Origin: Marilutibacter penaei
GTDB taxonomy: Bacteria; Pseudomonadota; Gammaproteobacteria; Xanthomonadales; Xanthomonadaceae
Length of the DNA: 64,000 nt
Assembly: GCF_014145395.1 (NCBI RefSeq)
Contig: NZ_JACHTE010000006.1
Location: forward strand, 124,001-188,000
Direction: 5' to 3'
A program made the translations under genes and the position numbers. The notes under the pieces are model-generated. The model ran no database searches. It worked only from the letters and a program-made list of their open reading frames with translations, and was not told the DNA's origin. Within the stretch, counting starts at the first letter, position 1; each line of letters opens with the position of its first letter. Below are positions 18,587-28,291 of this stretch, piece after piece.

Positions 18587-18765
18587 CTCGCTGTGTCCGG
18601 TGGGTTCCTCCGTGGGAACCGCCGGGTGGCCCGGGAATGCGATCCCGACCACCGCTGGCAGCGCGATCCGTCCACCTGCATCGCATGTCGCCCCGGGAAT
18701 CCGGCCGGCGGCGGGGCCGACGCCTCCCTGGCCAAGGGAAGCTCCATACACCTACGAGGTGCGTA
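18587..18765 (+). promoter_or_regulatory. Long structured leader of rpmB
   Basis: The roughly 180-nt untranslated leader contains a strong hairpin around 18597-18625 (CCGG-T-GGGTTCC, loop TCCGT, GGGAACC-GCCGG) and further GC-rich pairing. Ribosomal-protein leaders often carry autoregulatory structures. I do not recognise a named motif here, so regulation is a suggestion from length and pairing. Confidence 0.35.
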
Positions 18766-19002
18766 ATGTCCCGAGTATGCCAAGTCACCGGCAAGCGTAC
18801 GACGACCGGCAACAACGTCTCGCACGCGATGAACAAGACCCGTCGCCGTTTCCTCCCGAACCTGCATGAGCGCCGGTTCTGGGTTGCCAGCGAAAACCGC
18901 TGGGTGAAGCTGCGCGTTTCCACCAAGGCCCTGCGCACCATCGACAAGAAGGGCATCGATGCCGTTCTCGCCGAGCTCCGTGCCCGCGGCGAAAAGATCT
19001 GA
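18766..19002 (+). CDS. rpmB: 50S ribosomal protein L28
   Basis: 78 residues, the standard length. It starts [10 protein letters not shown] and contains the L28 landmarks [14 protein letters not shown]-x-P-N. The start at 18766 has an AGG-containing site (CGAGG, 18754-18758) upstream. Paired with rpmG 13 bp downstream, as in most gammaproteobacteria. Confidence 0.99.
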   Translation: MSRVCQVTGKRTTTGNNVSHAMNKTRRRFLPNLHERRFWVASENRWVKLRVSTKALRTIDKKGIDAVLAELRARGEKI

Positions 19003-19015
19003 GGAGACCTGACCC

Positions 19016-19180
19016 ATGCCTTCCAAGCGCGACAAGATCCGCCTGATCTCCTCGGCCGGCACCGGCCACTTCTACACCACCGACAAGAACAAGAAGAACA
19101 CGCCGAACAAGATGGAGGTCAAGAAGTACGACCCCGTCGTCCGGAAGCACGTGATGTACAAGGAAGGCAAGATCAAGTGA
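19016..19180 (+). CDS. rpmG: 50S ribosomal protein L33
   Basis: 54 residues: [19 protein letters not shown] at the front and a lysine-rich [11 protein letters not shown] tail. It is the zinc-independent (C-minus) form, since the cysteine pairs of C-plus L33 are absent. GAGGAG at 19001-19006 is its ribosome site. Ends just before a clear terminator. Confidence 0.99.
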   Translation: MPSKRDKIRLISSAGTGHFYTTDKNKKNTPNKMEVKKYDPVVRKHVMYKEGKIK

Positions 19181-19232
19181 TCTGACGGGCCGTCGAGGCC
19201 CTGCCGACCTGCCCCGGTATTCCCGGGGATGC

Positions 19233-19264
19233 AATGGCCCGCCTTGGCGGGCCATTGTCGTTTT
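19233..19264 (+). terminator. Intrinsic terminator of rpmB-rpmG
   Basis: AATGGCCCGCC (19233-19243) and GGCGGGCCATT (19246-19256) pair perfectly over 11 bp, followed by GTCGTTTT. It lies 53 bp after the rpmG stop. Confidence 0.9.
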
Positions 19265-19312
19265 CGCGGGGCCTGCCCGGCGGGGCATGGAGGGGCGCCA
19301 GCGCGGCCGGCA

Positions 19313-19338
19313 GGGGCATCCCCGATGCGGGGTGCCCC
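19313..19338. terminator. GC-rich hairpin past the protease gene
   Basis: GGGGCATCCCCG (19313-19324) pairs with CGGGGTGCCCC (19328-19338) over 11 bp with one G-T pair and a 3-base loop. It sits 9 bp past the stop of the minus-strand protease. There is no T run on either side, so it may stop transcription weakly or only protect the RNA end. Confidence 0.4.
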
Positions 19339-19346
19339 TTCGCCTG

Positions 19347-21308
19347 TCAGGGCGTGTCCAGCCAGAGGGTGTAACTGCCGCTGCCCGCATAGGCCAGCAC
19401 GCGCCAGTAGTAGTAGCCCGCGCTTCCGTTGTAGGTCACCGACTCTTCGCTGGTGGGACCGGCCGATGATGCGACCCGGGACCAGCCCGAACCGTTCCAG
19501 CGATACAGCTCCAGGTCGAAGTCGCTGCCGGCCGGGCCCCGCAACCACGCCCTCTGGGCGCCCGCCACCGAGGTGTAGTACGTGCCATTGGGCTGTACCG
19601 CGGTGCTGCCGGTGCCCGACAGGCTGCCGGTGTAGGCATCGCAGCCGGTGCAGGGCGCGCCCCCCGAGGTCGCGTGGTTCGCCAGCAGCGTCAGGCCGTT
19701 GAACGCGCTGTAGCCGCGGAGCATCACGTGCCAGGTGCCGGCTTGCGGACTGGCGAAGCTGCAGCTTTCCGCGTTGCCGTTGCGATACGGGCGGCAGTCG
19801 TAGGCCGAGGCGGTGGGGGCCGCACCGAACCGGACGTACAGGTCCGCATCGCCACTGCCGCCGCTGGTGGTGAACGTCAGGTTGCTTGCGCCGGCCGGCA
19901 CGGCAAGGGTGAAGCGGGTCTCGCTGCCGGAGACCCCGTTGACGGTGACCGGCACGCCCCGCTGCAGGCTGCCGGGCGTCGGATCCGGGCCGGGCGTGCC
20001 GCCGCCATCGTCACCGTCGGGCACTTGGTTGTTGAAATACCCGGCGACCTGCGGCCAGATGCGCGAGATCTTGGCCCCCTGGTTGTTGCAGCCGCCCAGG
20101 TGGTGCAGGGCGATGACCTTGTTGGAGCTGCGCGAGATCACCGGCGAACCGGAACTGCCGCCCTCGGTGTCGCAGGTGTAACCGATGTCGCTGCCGGGGC
20201 TGCCGCTGGTGCCCGAGCCATTGGTGCTCTTGACCGCGCACATGGCGCTGCCGTCCATCACGCCCAGCTCCTTGCGCCGCCCTCCCGGATGCTGCGCGAT
20301 GTAGAGCCCGTCGCCGACCGACAGCGCGCCGGTATCCAGGCCGAGGTAGCCGAACGGGGCCAGCGACGCGAAATCGTTGACGGTGAACAGGGTGTAGTCG
20401 AGCGGGGCGTCGGTCTTCAGCATCTGGTCGCCCGTCACCTTGGTGACGGCGCCGGTGGTGCTGCCGCTGCAGGTCGCGAGCTGGTAGTTGAACCAGAACT
20501 CCGCCCCGCTGACACCCGACTGGGTCGAAATGCAGTGGTTGTTGGTGAACAGGCGGTTGTCCGGTCCCACCCGCCACACGGTGCACAGGCTGCCGCTGCT
20601 GCTGAGCATGCGCCCGACCGGCCGCGAGCGGTCGTGGGCGGCGGGGTCGCTGTCCACGTAGCAGGCGACCGGCCGCTTGTCGTCGGTGCCACAGATCGAC
20701 TGCGTGCCGATCTGTCCGGCGGGCGTCAGCAGGCCGTCCCCCTGCAGGCCCTGCAGCATGTCCTCCGGATAGCCTTCCAGGTAACTGCTGATGTCCACGC
20801 TGTGGCGGGTTTCCCAGGGCTCGGTGGCGGTTCCCACCAGGCGCAGGATCGCGACCGGTCCGCTGATCGACATCGCGGAGAAGCTGCTGATGCCGTTCTG
20901 GCCCAGCGAGGCATCGACGGTGTGGGCATCCCGATGCGACTGGCCATAGCGGTAGACCTCGCTGCCATCGGCATTGGAAACCTCAAGCACCACGCCGGCG
21001 GGCAGCTCGAAATGGTCGAAATGCACCTTGATGAACGCGGCGTCGGGCGTCTCGATCACGGTCTGGTCGGCGGTGGAGGCCGTTGAGGTCGTGGCCCCGG
21101 CACTGGCGGGGCGGCGAAGGACCACGCGCTTGTTGCGCGGGGTGCCCACCACGATCGGCGCGGGCCGCGGTGCCGAAGTCGGCTTGATGTCCGCCGCGTG
21201 GGCGGGCGTCACCGTGCCGCCCAGGGCCAGCGACAGGGCGAGCGACAGCGCGGCCGCGGGTGCGGCGAGGATCGCCGCTGGGATCGGCGTCTGGTTCGGA
21301 TTCATCAT
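19347..21308 (-). CDS. Secreted trypsin-like serine protease with C-terminal PPC domain
   Basis: 653 residues. A signal peptide ends around A-H-A (residue 38) and is followed by a propeptide-like region to about 200. The chymotrypsin-fold catalytic triad is readable: His258 in T-N-N-H-C, Asp304 in L-D-Y-T-L-F and Ser386 in G-G-S-S-G-S-P. Paired cysteines and the layout resemble lysyl-endopeptidase-like proteases of Lysobacter. After a Gly/Asp/Pro linker (430-447) comes a bacterial pre-peptidase C-terminal (PPC) domain (about 450-545, with D-A-D-L-Y-V-R-F-G). A second beta-sandwich region of similar type runs to the end. PPC domains are usually cleaved off after secretion. Likely an extracellular nutritional or bacteriolytic enzyme. 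GGGAGAG lies upstream of two adjacent ATG codons (21308 and 21305). Confidence 0.9.
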   Translation of the reverse strand: MMNPNQTPIPAAILAAPAAALSLALSLALGGTVTPAHAADIKPTSAPRPAPIVVGTPRNKRVVLRRPASAGATTSTASTADQTVIETPDAAFIKVHFDHFELPAGVVLEVSNADGSEVYRYGQSHRDAHTVDASLGQNGISSFSAMSISGPVAILRLVGTATEPWETRHSVDISSYLEGYPEDMLQGLQGDGLLTPAGQIGTQSICGTDDKRPVACYVDSDPAAHDRSRPVGRMLSSSGSLCTVWRVGPDNRLFTNNHCISTQSGVSGAEFWFNYQLATCSGSTTGAVTKVTGDQMLKTDAPLDYTLFTVNDFASLAPFGYLGLDTGALSVGDGLYIAQHPGGRRKELGVMDGSAMCAVKSTNGSGTSGSPGSDIGYTCDTEGGSSGSPVISRSSNKVIALHHLGGCNNQGAKISRIWPQVAGYFNNQVPDGDDGGGTPGPDPTPGSLQRGVPVTVNGVSGSETRFTLAVPAGASNLTFTTSGGSGDADLYVRFGAAPTASAYDCRPYRNGNAESCSFASPQAGTWHVMLRGYSAFNGLTLLANHATSGGAPCTGCDAYTGSLSGTGSTAVQPNGTYYTSVAGAQRAWLRGPAGSDFDLELYRWNGSGWSRVASSAGPTSEESVTYNGSAGYYYWRVLAYAGSGSYTLWLDTP

Positions 21309-21517
21309 GTTCTCTCCCTATTCACAATGAACTGTCCATGCACCCGGGCGCGGGCATGCCGGTCTGCGGTCCACGGCATGCATGCGCGCCTGGCCATCCC
21401 CCGGGAGGCAACGTTGTACGTGGCGACGTCGGTGCGGAATCGATCGGGCTCGACGGGCGGATCCGCTGGATGCGGTCCCCTGCCCTGTTCGACTAAGACA
21501 CGGACGCGATGGCCCGG

Positions 21518-22222
21518 TCAAATCAAATAGTTCTCATCCCCCGGGCGGGGCGGGCGGGCCGGCCCCGCGCCGACGTCATGTTGCGATGCAGCATCCGGGC
21601 TGCGCCGGGCCGGGGCGTCCAGCACCAGCCAGCATGCCGCCGCGGTCATCGCGTCGCCCAGCGCGGAATGCCGCGCGAGCATGGGAACGCCGAGTGCGGC
21701 GGCCATGTGCTCGAAATCCACCTCTCCGCCGATCGCGTCGGGCTGGCGGTGGCGCGCGCGCGCGCGGAAGCGATCGACCAGGTCGATGCGGCGATGGGGC
21801 AGCCGGAAGCCCGTGATCGTGGGCACCACGCGGTCCAGCATCGCGATGTCGAAACCGATCCGGTAGCCCACCAGCACGCGTGGCCCCAGCCAGTGGAGCA
21901 GCGCCGCGACCGCGTCGTGCAATGCGACGCCGTGCTCGAGGTCCTGCGGACGCAGGCGGTGGTGACGGATCGCATCCAGGTCGGGCGGGGCATCGGTCGG
22001 GTCCGGCCGGACCAGGGCCTCGAAGCGCGCGCCCAGCTGGATCCGGCGGCCGGCGATCGGCACCGCGGCGATGCTGAGGATGCGGTCGCGGCGGGGGTCG
22101 AGGCCGGTGGTCTCCAAATCCAGGGACACCCATTGGCTTGCCGGCGGCGGCGCCAGCAACGCCGCCCAGGGTCCGCGGCGGTGGCGGTGGCGATCGCGCC
22201 AGACGCGCAGGGCCCGCATCAT
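21518..22222 (-). CDS. DnaQ-like 3'-5' exonuclease (acetate-region partner)
   Basis: 234 residues. DEDDh exonuclease fold: S-L-D-L-E-T-T-G-L-D-P (ExoI, Asp-Glu), V-G-Y-R-I-G-F-D (ExoII) and H-S-A-L-G-D-A (ExoIII, His and Asp). It overlaps the end of the cNMP/CBS/DUF294 gene by four bases (ATGA), so the two are translationally coupled. This exonuclease next to a DUF294 protein recurs beside ActP-type symporter loci. The link suggests a nucleotide or nucleic-acid step in controlling acetate uptake rather than replication proofreading, although the substrate is unknown. Confidence 0.88.
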   Translation of the reverse strand: MMRALRVWRDRHRHRRGPWAALLAPPPASQWVSLDLETTGLDPRRDRILSIAAVPIAGRRIQLGARFEALVRPDPTDAPPDLDAIRHHRLRPQDLEHGVALHDAVAALLHWLGPRVLVGYRIGFDIAMLDRVVPTITGFRLPHRRIDLVDRFRARARHRQPDAIGGEVDFEHMAAALGVPMLARHSALGDAMTAAACWLVLDAPARRSPDAASQHDVGAGPARPPRPGDENYLI

Positions 22223-24051
22223 CCGGCCCTCAGGTGGAAGCTGTCGCGCACGTGATCCTTGAATGCATTGACCACGCGGAAGGCGTCGCGGAGCAGTTCG
22301 CGGTCGAGTCGCCGCAGGCTGGCCGGATGCACCCGGTTGTCGACGGGCTCGCCGGCGGCCAGCGCCTGCAGCTGTGCCCCCAGCCGCAGGCGCAGGAACA
22401 CCGCCAGGGCCTGCGGCAGGTCGCGACCGAGCTCGCTCGAGAGTGCGCCGGCCGCACGCAGCGCCTCGCAGCGGTCGAAGGTGTTGTGCCGCCTCACGCC
22501 ATGGCGCAGCGCGAGGACGCGGATGCCGTGCACGATGGGGAAGACGCCCCCCTTCTTGAGGTCCATGCCCGCGCCGCCGTCGCGCATGCGCCCGAACAGG
22601 TCCAGCGGCGTGGAAAACTCCAGGGTCGCGCGGGCCAGCGCCCGCAGCAGCAGCTCGTCCCGGCCCAGGGCGTGAAGCGCGTCTTCGACGCCCGCGAACA
22701 GCGCGGTGTTGCCAGCGACCGGTCGCGCGTCGAGCATGATCGACAAGGCCATCGCGTGGGCGCCGTCGGGCTCCCGCGCCCAGCCCGCGATGCGTTCGCG
22801 CCAACGACGTTCCGGCATCCGCCAGTCGGGACGCGTGGCCATCACCCCGCCCGGGCACGGCGGGTAGCCGATGTCGCGAAGGGCTTCGCCGAACCGCGCC
22901 ATCGCCGCCGGCAGGCCGTCCCAATCGTGGCCATCCGCGATGACCAGGGCGTTGTCCTGGTCCGTCTTGAGGATCTGCTCGCGGCGACCCTCGCTGCCGA
23001 GCACCAGCAGGCACAACGCGTCGCGGCGGTCGGCCGGCACCACGGCGTCGAAGACGCGCGCCAGGATGCGGCTGTTCAGGGCGGAGACCAGCTCCATCAG
23101 ATAACTCATGCGAGCGCCCTGGGCGTGCAACTGGCGCACCAGCGCGGTCATCCCGCGTGCGGCCTCGGCCACGTCGTCCAGGCTTCGCGCCCGCTCCAGG
23201 CGCAGCTGGATGAGATGGGAATGGCTGGTGTAGTGGGCCAACACCTCGGCCATCCCGAGCGTCCCCAGCAGGTTGCCATCCCCGTCGTCCCGCACCGGGA
23301 CCCGTTCGATGCCGTGCTCGGTCATCGTCACCAGGGCCTGGAACAGGACGTCCCGGGCGCGCACTTCGATCAGCGGCCGCCGGGCGAGTGGCCCCACGGC
23401 AGCGTCGCGCCCCTGGGCTTCCAGCGCCATCGCCTCCAGCAGGTCGGTACGGGTGACGATGCCTGGACCGTCGTCGCGCCCGCGGCGACCCTCGACCAGC
23501 AGGCAGTCCACCCGTGCTTCGCGCAACCGCTGCGCGGCTTCCTGGATCGTGGTGGTGGCGGGCACCTGCACGGCCGGCGCCAGATGGGCGTCGCGGACCC
23601 GGGTCAACATCAGCTGCGACAGTTCGGACGGCTGTTGTTCGTCGGCCGCGACGCGGCGCTTCAGGGCCAGGCCTTCATGGAACCAGGCAGCGAACCGCGG
23701 GTGGGCGTCCAGCAGCTCGCGGAACAGCGCCGCCGGGATCAGGAAGTCGAGCACGTCCTCGACCGCCTGGTACCGGTGCCGGGCCCGTCCCGCGATGACC
23801 GCCCATGCCCCGAACATGTCGCCGCTGTCGAAGTCGGCGAACAGCCGCGCGCCCTCCGCGTGGAGGTCCCAGGCCCGCACCACCCCTTTCAGGATCACGT
23901 GCACGTGGGACGAGGCGGTGCCGGCCTCCAGGATGACCTCGCCGGCGGGGTGGAAGCCCATGTCTACGCTGCGCTGCAGCCGCCGCCGTGCCGCCGCGTC
24001 GAGCAGGTCGAACGGCGGGGCGTCCAGGTCGAGGCCGGGAAGCGGTTCCAT
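22219..24051 (-). CDS. cNMP-binding, CBS-pair and DUF294 nucleotidyltransferase-like regulator
   Basis: 610 residues from the ATG at 24051. Domains in order: a Crp-like cyclic-nucleotide-binding domain (about 15-135), two CBS motifs (about 150-270, ending in H-G-I-E-R-V-P-V) which usually bind adenine nucleotides, a DUF294 nucleotidyltransferase-like domain with G-S-E-G-R-R-E-Q and D-Q-D-N-A-L at about 340-370, and a DUF294_C helical domain. The G-S-x-G-R-x-E and D-x-D pattern matches GlnD-type transferases. The architecture fits a cytosolic energy-state sensor that might nucleotidylate a partner. It is coupled to the exonuclease and near the acs and symporter genes. Target protein unknown. 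Confidence 0.9.
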   Translation of the reverse strand: MEPLPGLDLDAPPFDLLDAAARRRLQRSVDMGFHPAGEVILEAGTASSHVHVILKGVVRAWDLHAEGARLFADFDSGDMFGAWAVIAGRARHRYQAVEDVLDFLIPAALFRELLDAHPRFAAWFHEGLALKRRVAADEQQPSELSQLMLTRVRDAHLAPAVQVPATTTIQEAAQRLREARVDCLLVEGRRGRDDGPGIVTRTDLLEAMALEAQGRDAAVGPLARRPLIEVRARDVLFQALVTMTEHGIERVPVRDDGDGNLLGTLGMAEVLAHYTSHSHLIQLRLERARSLDDVAEAARGMTALVRQLHAQGARMSYLMELVSALNSRILARVFDAVVPADRRDALCLLVLGSEGRREQILKTDQDNALVIADGHDWDGLPAAMARFGEALRDIGYPPCPGGVMATRPDWRMPERRWRERIAGWAREPDGAHAMALSIMLDARPVAGNTALFAGVEDALHALGRDELLLRALARATLEFSTPLDLFGRMRDGGAGMDLKKGGVFPIVHGIRVLALRHGVRRHNTFDRCEALRAAGALSSELGRDLPQALAVFLRLRLGAQLQALAAGEPVDNRVHPASLRRLDRELLRDAFRVVNAFKDHVRDSFHLRAG

Positions 24052-24818
24052 GGCCGCAGCCTGCCACGGCGGTCCCGGCAACACATCCGGACTTTCGATG
24101 CAGGCGCCGCACGTAAGAACGCCCCGGCAGGGGACCGGGGCGTCAAGGGCCGGCGATCCGGCGCAATCGAGCCTAGTCCGGGCCCGGAAAGAGAGGTGAT
24201 GCCGACGCACGCCCGCAGGCATGGCCGGCCCCGGTGGGTCTCGCGACGAGCGCTCTGTCGGCCTCCATCGCGTCCCCCGGGTGGCAAGCGTCCTTTTCCG
24301 GGGCGCTGCGTGAGCGGCATTCCCGGAAAAGCAGGCATCCGTGCCCATCGTTTCCGTGGGAGGGCCGGGGCCGTCGCGTCCCGCGACCGCCCCGGCCGGA
24401 AATCCATTCCCGAAGATTCCTGGGCCACCGCATCCGTGTGGGTGGCAGGCGGCCTTCACGTGGGGCCTGATGCATGGGTCAGGCGGGTCATGCGTGAAGT
24501 CCGGGACCAGATGTACGCCGGTCACCCCTCCGTAAACTTCTACGGCGTATTCAAATACTTCTAAAAAACCCCTCTTTTCTTACATTTTGTCTATATGGAC
24601 GCGACAGACACGGCATCTTTGTAGAATATGTTCTGAATCTGGAACGATGGGGTCGCGTTCGGCCCGGCACGTCAGGCCCCCATGCCGCCGCTACAGGGCG
24701 ATGCGCCGGCCCATCGTGCCGCCCGGTGAACGAGGTGCCCGGCGCGACCGTTTCGACGACGCTGCGATCCGCGCGGGCCCGGTCTACACTCGGCGCACTC
24801 GAACGGGGGAGGGTGCCG
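24052..24818. promoter_or_regulatory. Divergent control region between the CBS/DUF294 gene and the CrbS-like kinase gene
   Basis: No convincing gene. A hairpin CGCCCCGG (24120-24127) with CCGGGGCG (24135-24142) lies about 70 bp upstream of the CBS gene. The segment 24540-24640 is strikingly AT-rich for this genome (runs such as TTCTAAAAAA, TTTTCTTACATTTTGTCTATATGG and TAGAATATG) and is the likely promoter zone for the kinase. Open frames through 24150-24530 look like non-coding shadows. Confidence 0.45.
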
Positions 24819-27800
24819 GTGATCGCGGGCTGGGTGCTGCTGCTGGTTTCACTGGGCTACGTGGTGCTGCTGTTCGCGGTGGCCCACGTCGGCGACCGGC
24901 CGCATGGCTGGATGGCGCGGCATCGCTGGCTGCGCCCGGCCGTGTACTCGCTGGCCCTGGCCGTGTACTGCTCCTCCTGGACCTTCTACGGCGCGGTGGG
25001 CACGGCCGCGCGGACCGGCATGGGCTTCCTGCCGATCTACCTGGGGCCGCTGCTGCTGCTGTTCTTCGCCTGGCGGATCCTCGAACGGCTGGTGCTGATC
25101 TCGGGCGAGCACCGCATCGTGTCGATCGCCGACTTCCTGTCCTCGCGCTATGGGCGGGCGCCGGGCCTGGCGGCGCTCGTGGCGCTGCTGGCGCTGGTCG
25201 CGGCGGTGCCTTACGTCGCCCTGCAGTTCAAGGCGGTGGCGATGAGCGTGGACGTGCTGGCCGGGCTGCCCGCAAACGCGCCGCCCCTCTCGGACCCCGC
25301 CTTCTACACGGCCATCCTGCTGGCGGTGTTCGCGATCCTGTTCGGCACGCGGCAGATCGATGCCACCGAACACCACCGGGGCATGGTGCTGGCGGTGGCA
25401 CTGGAATCGGTGGTGAAACTGGTGGCGTTCGTGGCCATCGGCACGTTCGCGCTGGCCCACCTGCCCGGCACCGGCCACCTCGGCCAGCGCATGGTGCAGG
25501 CCGCGGACGTGGTGCTCGCTCCCGGCCTGCCGACCGGCTTCGTTGCCCAGACCCTGCTCGCGTTCACCGCCATCCTGTGCCTGCCTCGGCAGTTCCACAT
25601 GGCGGTGGTCGAATGCCAGAACCCGGCCGATGCCCGCACCGCGCGATGGTTGTTCGGGGCCTACCTGGCCGTGATCAGCGTCCTGGTGGTGCCGATCACC
25701 CTCGCCGGCCAGTCGGTGCTGTCCGGCACCGGCGTCTCGCCCGACAGCTACGTGCTGGCCCTGCCCCTGGCGCTGGACCAGGAACTGCTGGCGATGGTCG
25801 TGTACATCGGCGGTTTCTCCGCCGCCACCGGCATGGTCATCGTCACCAGCGTCGCGTTGGCGACCATGGTCAGCAACGACCTGGTGATGCCGCTGCTGCT
25901 GCGCGCCGGGCACCTGCACCAGACCCCGGCGATCGACCGCCAGGTCCTGTGGGTCCGCCGGCTGACCATCGTGATGCTGGCGATGCTGGCCTACGCCTAC
26001 CACCGCGGTGACCTGTTGCGCGACGGCAGCGACGCCGGGGGCCTGGCCCAGCACGGCCTGCTCGCGTTCGCCGCGGTCGCCCAGTTCGCCCCCGCGCTGA
26101 TCGGCGGGCTGTACTGGCGCGGCGCCAGCCGGGTGGGCGCGTTCAGCGGCCTGGCCGCGGGCGCGCTGGTCTGGACCTACACGCTGCTCTTGCCGGCGCT
26201 GGCGCGGGGCGGCTGGTTCGCGGCCGACTGGATCGAGCAGGGCCCGTGGGGCGTGGCGTGGCTGCGTCCGGAACAGCTGTTCGGCCTGCAGGGCTGGGAC
26301 CCGCTGACCCACGGCGTGTTCTGGTCCCTGCTGCTGAACGTCGGCGGCTTCGTCTTCATGTCGATGCGCAAGCGCCCCCGCCTGCAGGAGCAGCTGCTCG
26401 CGACCCCGTTCCTCGATCCCTATGCACAACGCCCGGCACTCGGCCCCGGAGGCTGGGCCGGCAGCGTGCGGGCCGGGGAACTGCTGGCGCTCGCCGAACG
26501 CATCGTCGGCGAGCGCCATGCCCGCCGGGCCTTCGAGGCGCATGCGGAACAGCAGGGCCACGCCTGGCAGCCCGGCCTGCCGGCCGACCGCGCGCTCGCG
26601 CAGTTCACCGAACGCCTGCTGGCCTCGGCGATCGGCGCGGCGTCCGCCCGCCTCACCCTCACCAGCGCATTGCGCGGGTCGGGCATGGAGCTGGGCGAGG
26701 TGGTGGCCCTGCTCGACGAAGCCAACCAGGAACTCCGATTCAACCGCCAGATCATGTCCACCACCCTGGAGAACATCAGCCAGGGCGTCAGCGTGGTCGA
26801 TGCCGAACTCCGCCTGGTCGCCTGGAACCGCCAGTACCAGGAGCTCTACGACTATCCCGACGGCATGCTCTACGTGGGTCGGCCGGTCATCGAACTGCTG
26901 CGCTGGAACGCCGAGCGCGGCGAGATGGGCAACGGCGATGCCGACGCGCACGTGCAGCGTCGCATCGAGCACCTGCGTGCCGGACGGCCCTACGTGTTCG
27001 AGCGCCTGCGCGACAACGACCAGGTGGTCGAAGTCCGCGGCCGACCGCTGCCCGGCGGTGGCTACGTCACCAGCTACAGCGACATCACCGACTACAAGCG
27101 CGCCGAACAGGCCCTGCGGGAGGTGAACGAAACCCTCGAGCAGCGCGTCGAGCAGCGAACCCGCGAAGCCGAGGCCGCGCAGCAGTCCAAGACCCGCTTC
27201 CTCGCGGCGGTCAGCCACGACGTGCTGCAGCCGCTTAATGCCGCGCGCCTGTTCACCACCGCGCTGCGCGAGAGCAACGACAGCGACGAACAGGCGCGCC
27301 TCGCCGAACGCGTCGATGCCGCACTGCGCGCCGCCGAGGACCTGCTCGACGGCCTGCTCGACATCTCGCGCCTGGACGCGGGCGCATTGCGCCCGGAAAT
27401 CACCGACTTCGATGTGAATGAACTGTTGCGCGAGCTCGTCGCGCAGTACGCACCGGTTGCGGCCAACCATCGCCTGCAGTTGCGCGTGCGCGCGCCGCAG
27501 CGCCCGCGCCCGGTGCGCAGCGATCGCCGCCTGCTCCGCCGCGCGCTGCAGAACTTCCTGGCCAATGCCTTGCGTTACACCCGCACCGGGGGGGTGCTGA
27601 TCGCCGCCCGCGTGCGCGATGGCGCCATCGAGCTACAGGTCTGGGACACCGGCCCGGGCATCTCCGAGCACCACCTCACCCAGATCTTCGACGAGTTCCG
27701 GCGCTTCGATGCGCCCACCGAAGGGGGGGAGCGCGGCCTGGGCCTCGGCTTGTCGATCTGCCAGCGCATCGCGCGCACGCTCAACCACCCGCTGCGCGTG

Positions 27801-28289
27801 CGTTCTCGCGTGGGTGCGGGCAGCGTGTTCTCGATCACCGTGCCGTTCGGCCAGGGCCTGGCGCCGCCGGAGCCCGTGCCGGCCCGCACGCTGGGCGACA
27901 CCGACGCGATCGCCGGCCTGCGCGTGCTGTGCGTCGACAACGACCGCGAAATCCTCGAGGGCATGCGCACCCTGCTGCAGCGCTGGGGCGCGATCGTGAT
28001 CACCGCGGCGAACGTCGACGAGGCGATGCAGGCCGCTGGTGCCGACATCCCGCCCGATGTGGCCCTGGTCGACTACCACCTGCACGACCGGCTGGACGGG
28101 CTCGGCGTGATCGACGCGCTGCGCGCGAAGTTCGGGCCCGGCTTCCCGGCCGCACTGCTCACGGGCGATGGCTCAGACGCACTCAAGCACGCCGCGCGCG
28201 AGCACGACTGCCGGGTCCTGACCAAGCCGGTCAAGCCGGCGTCGATGCGTGCGTTCCTGGCCGCGCAGCGGCAGTCCAAGCGGGCCTGA
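24819..28289 (+). CDS. crbS: CrbS-like hybrid sensor kinase with SSF transporter domain
   Basis: 1156 residues from the GTG at 24819, which has GGGGGAG upstream and gives the usual V-I-x-x-W-V-L-L-L start. An in-frame GTG at 24726 would add 31 untypical residues. The N-terminal half is a 13-helix sodium:solute-symporter (SSF) fold. A short helical segment like the STAC domain (about 540-620) follows, then PAS (about 640-760), a coiled coil and HisKA with A-V-S-H-D-V-L-Q-P-L-N. After these come the HATPase (N-F-L-A-N-A-L-R-Y-T and G-L-G-L-G-L-S) and a C-terminal receiver with V-D-Y-H phospho-Asp. CrbS proteins control acs and acetate uptake through CrbR. The cognate regulator here is 3.6 kb away, beyond four other genes. 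Confidence 0.88.
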   Translation: MIAGWVLLLVSLGYVVLLFAVAHVGDRPHGWMARHRWLRPAVYSLALAVYCSSWTFYGAVGTAARTGMGFLPIYLGPLLLLFFAWRILERLVLISGEHRIVSIADFLSSRYGRAPGLAALVALLALVAAVPYVALQFKAVAMSVDVLAGLPANAPPLSDPAFYTAILLAVFAILFGTRQIDATEHHRGMVLAVALESVVKLVAFVAIGTFALAHLPGTGHLGQRMVQAADVVLAPGLPTGFVAQTLLAFTAILCLPRQFHMAVVECQNPADARTARWLFGAYLAVISVLVVPITLAGQSVLSGTGVSPDSYVLALPLALDQELLAMVVYIGGFSAATGMVIVTSVALATMVSNDLVMPLLLRAGHLHQTPAIDRQVLWVRRLTIVMLAMLAYAYHRGDLLRDGSDAGGLAQHGLLAFAAVAQFAPALIGGLYWRGASRVGAFSGLAAGALVWTYTLLLPALARGGWFAADWIEQGPWGVAWLRPEQLFGLQGWDPLTHGVFWSLLLNVGGFVFMSMRKRPRLQEQLLATPFLDPYAQRPALGPGGWAGSVRAGELLALAERIVGERHARRAFEAHAEQQGHAWQPGLPADRALAQFTERLLASAIGAASARLTLTSALRGSGMELGEVVALLDEANQELRFNRQIMSTTLENISQGVSVVDAELRLVAWNRQYQELYDYPDGMLYVGRPVIELLRWNAERGEMGNGDADAHVQRRIEHLRAGRPYVFERLRDNDQVVEVRGRPLPGGGYVTSYSDITDYKRAEQALREVNETLEQRVEQRTREAEAAQQSKTRFLAAVSHDVLQPLNAARLFTTALRESNDSDEQARLAERVDAALRAAEDLLDGLLDISRLDAGALRPEITDFDVNELLRELVAQYAPVAANHRLQLRVRAPQRPRPVRSDRRLLRRALQNFLANALRYTRTGGVLIAARVRDGAIELQVWDTGPGISEHHLTQIFDEFRRFDAPTEGGERGLGLGLSICQRIARTLNHPLRVRSRVGAGSVFSITVPFGQGLAPPEPVPARTLGDTDAIAGLRVLCVDNDREILEGMRTLLQRWGAIVITAANVDEAMQAAGADIPPDVALVDYHLHDRLDGLGVIDALRAKFGPGFPAALLTGDGSDALKHAAREHDCRVLTKPVKPASMRAFLAAQRQSKRA

Positions 28290-28291
28290 TG

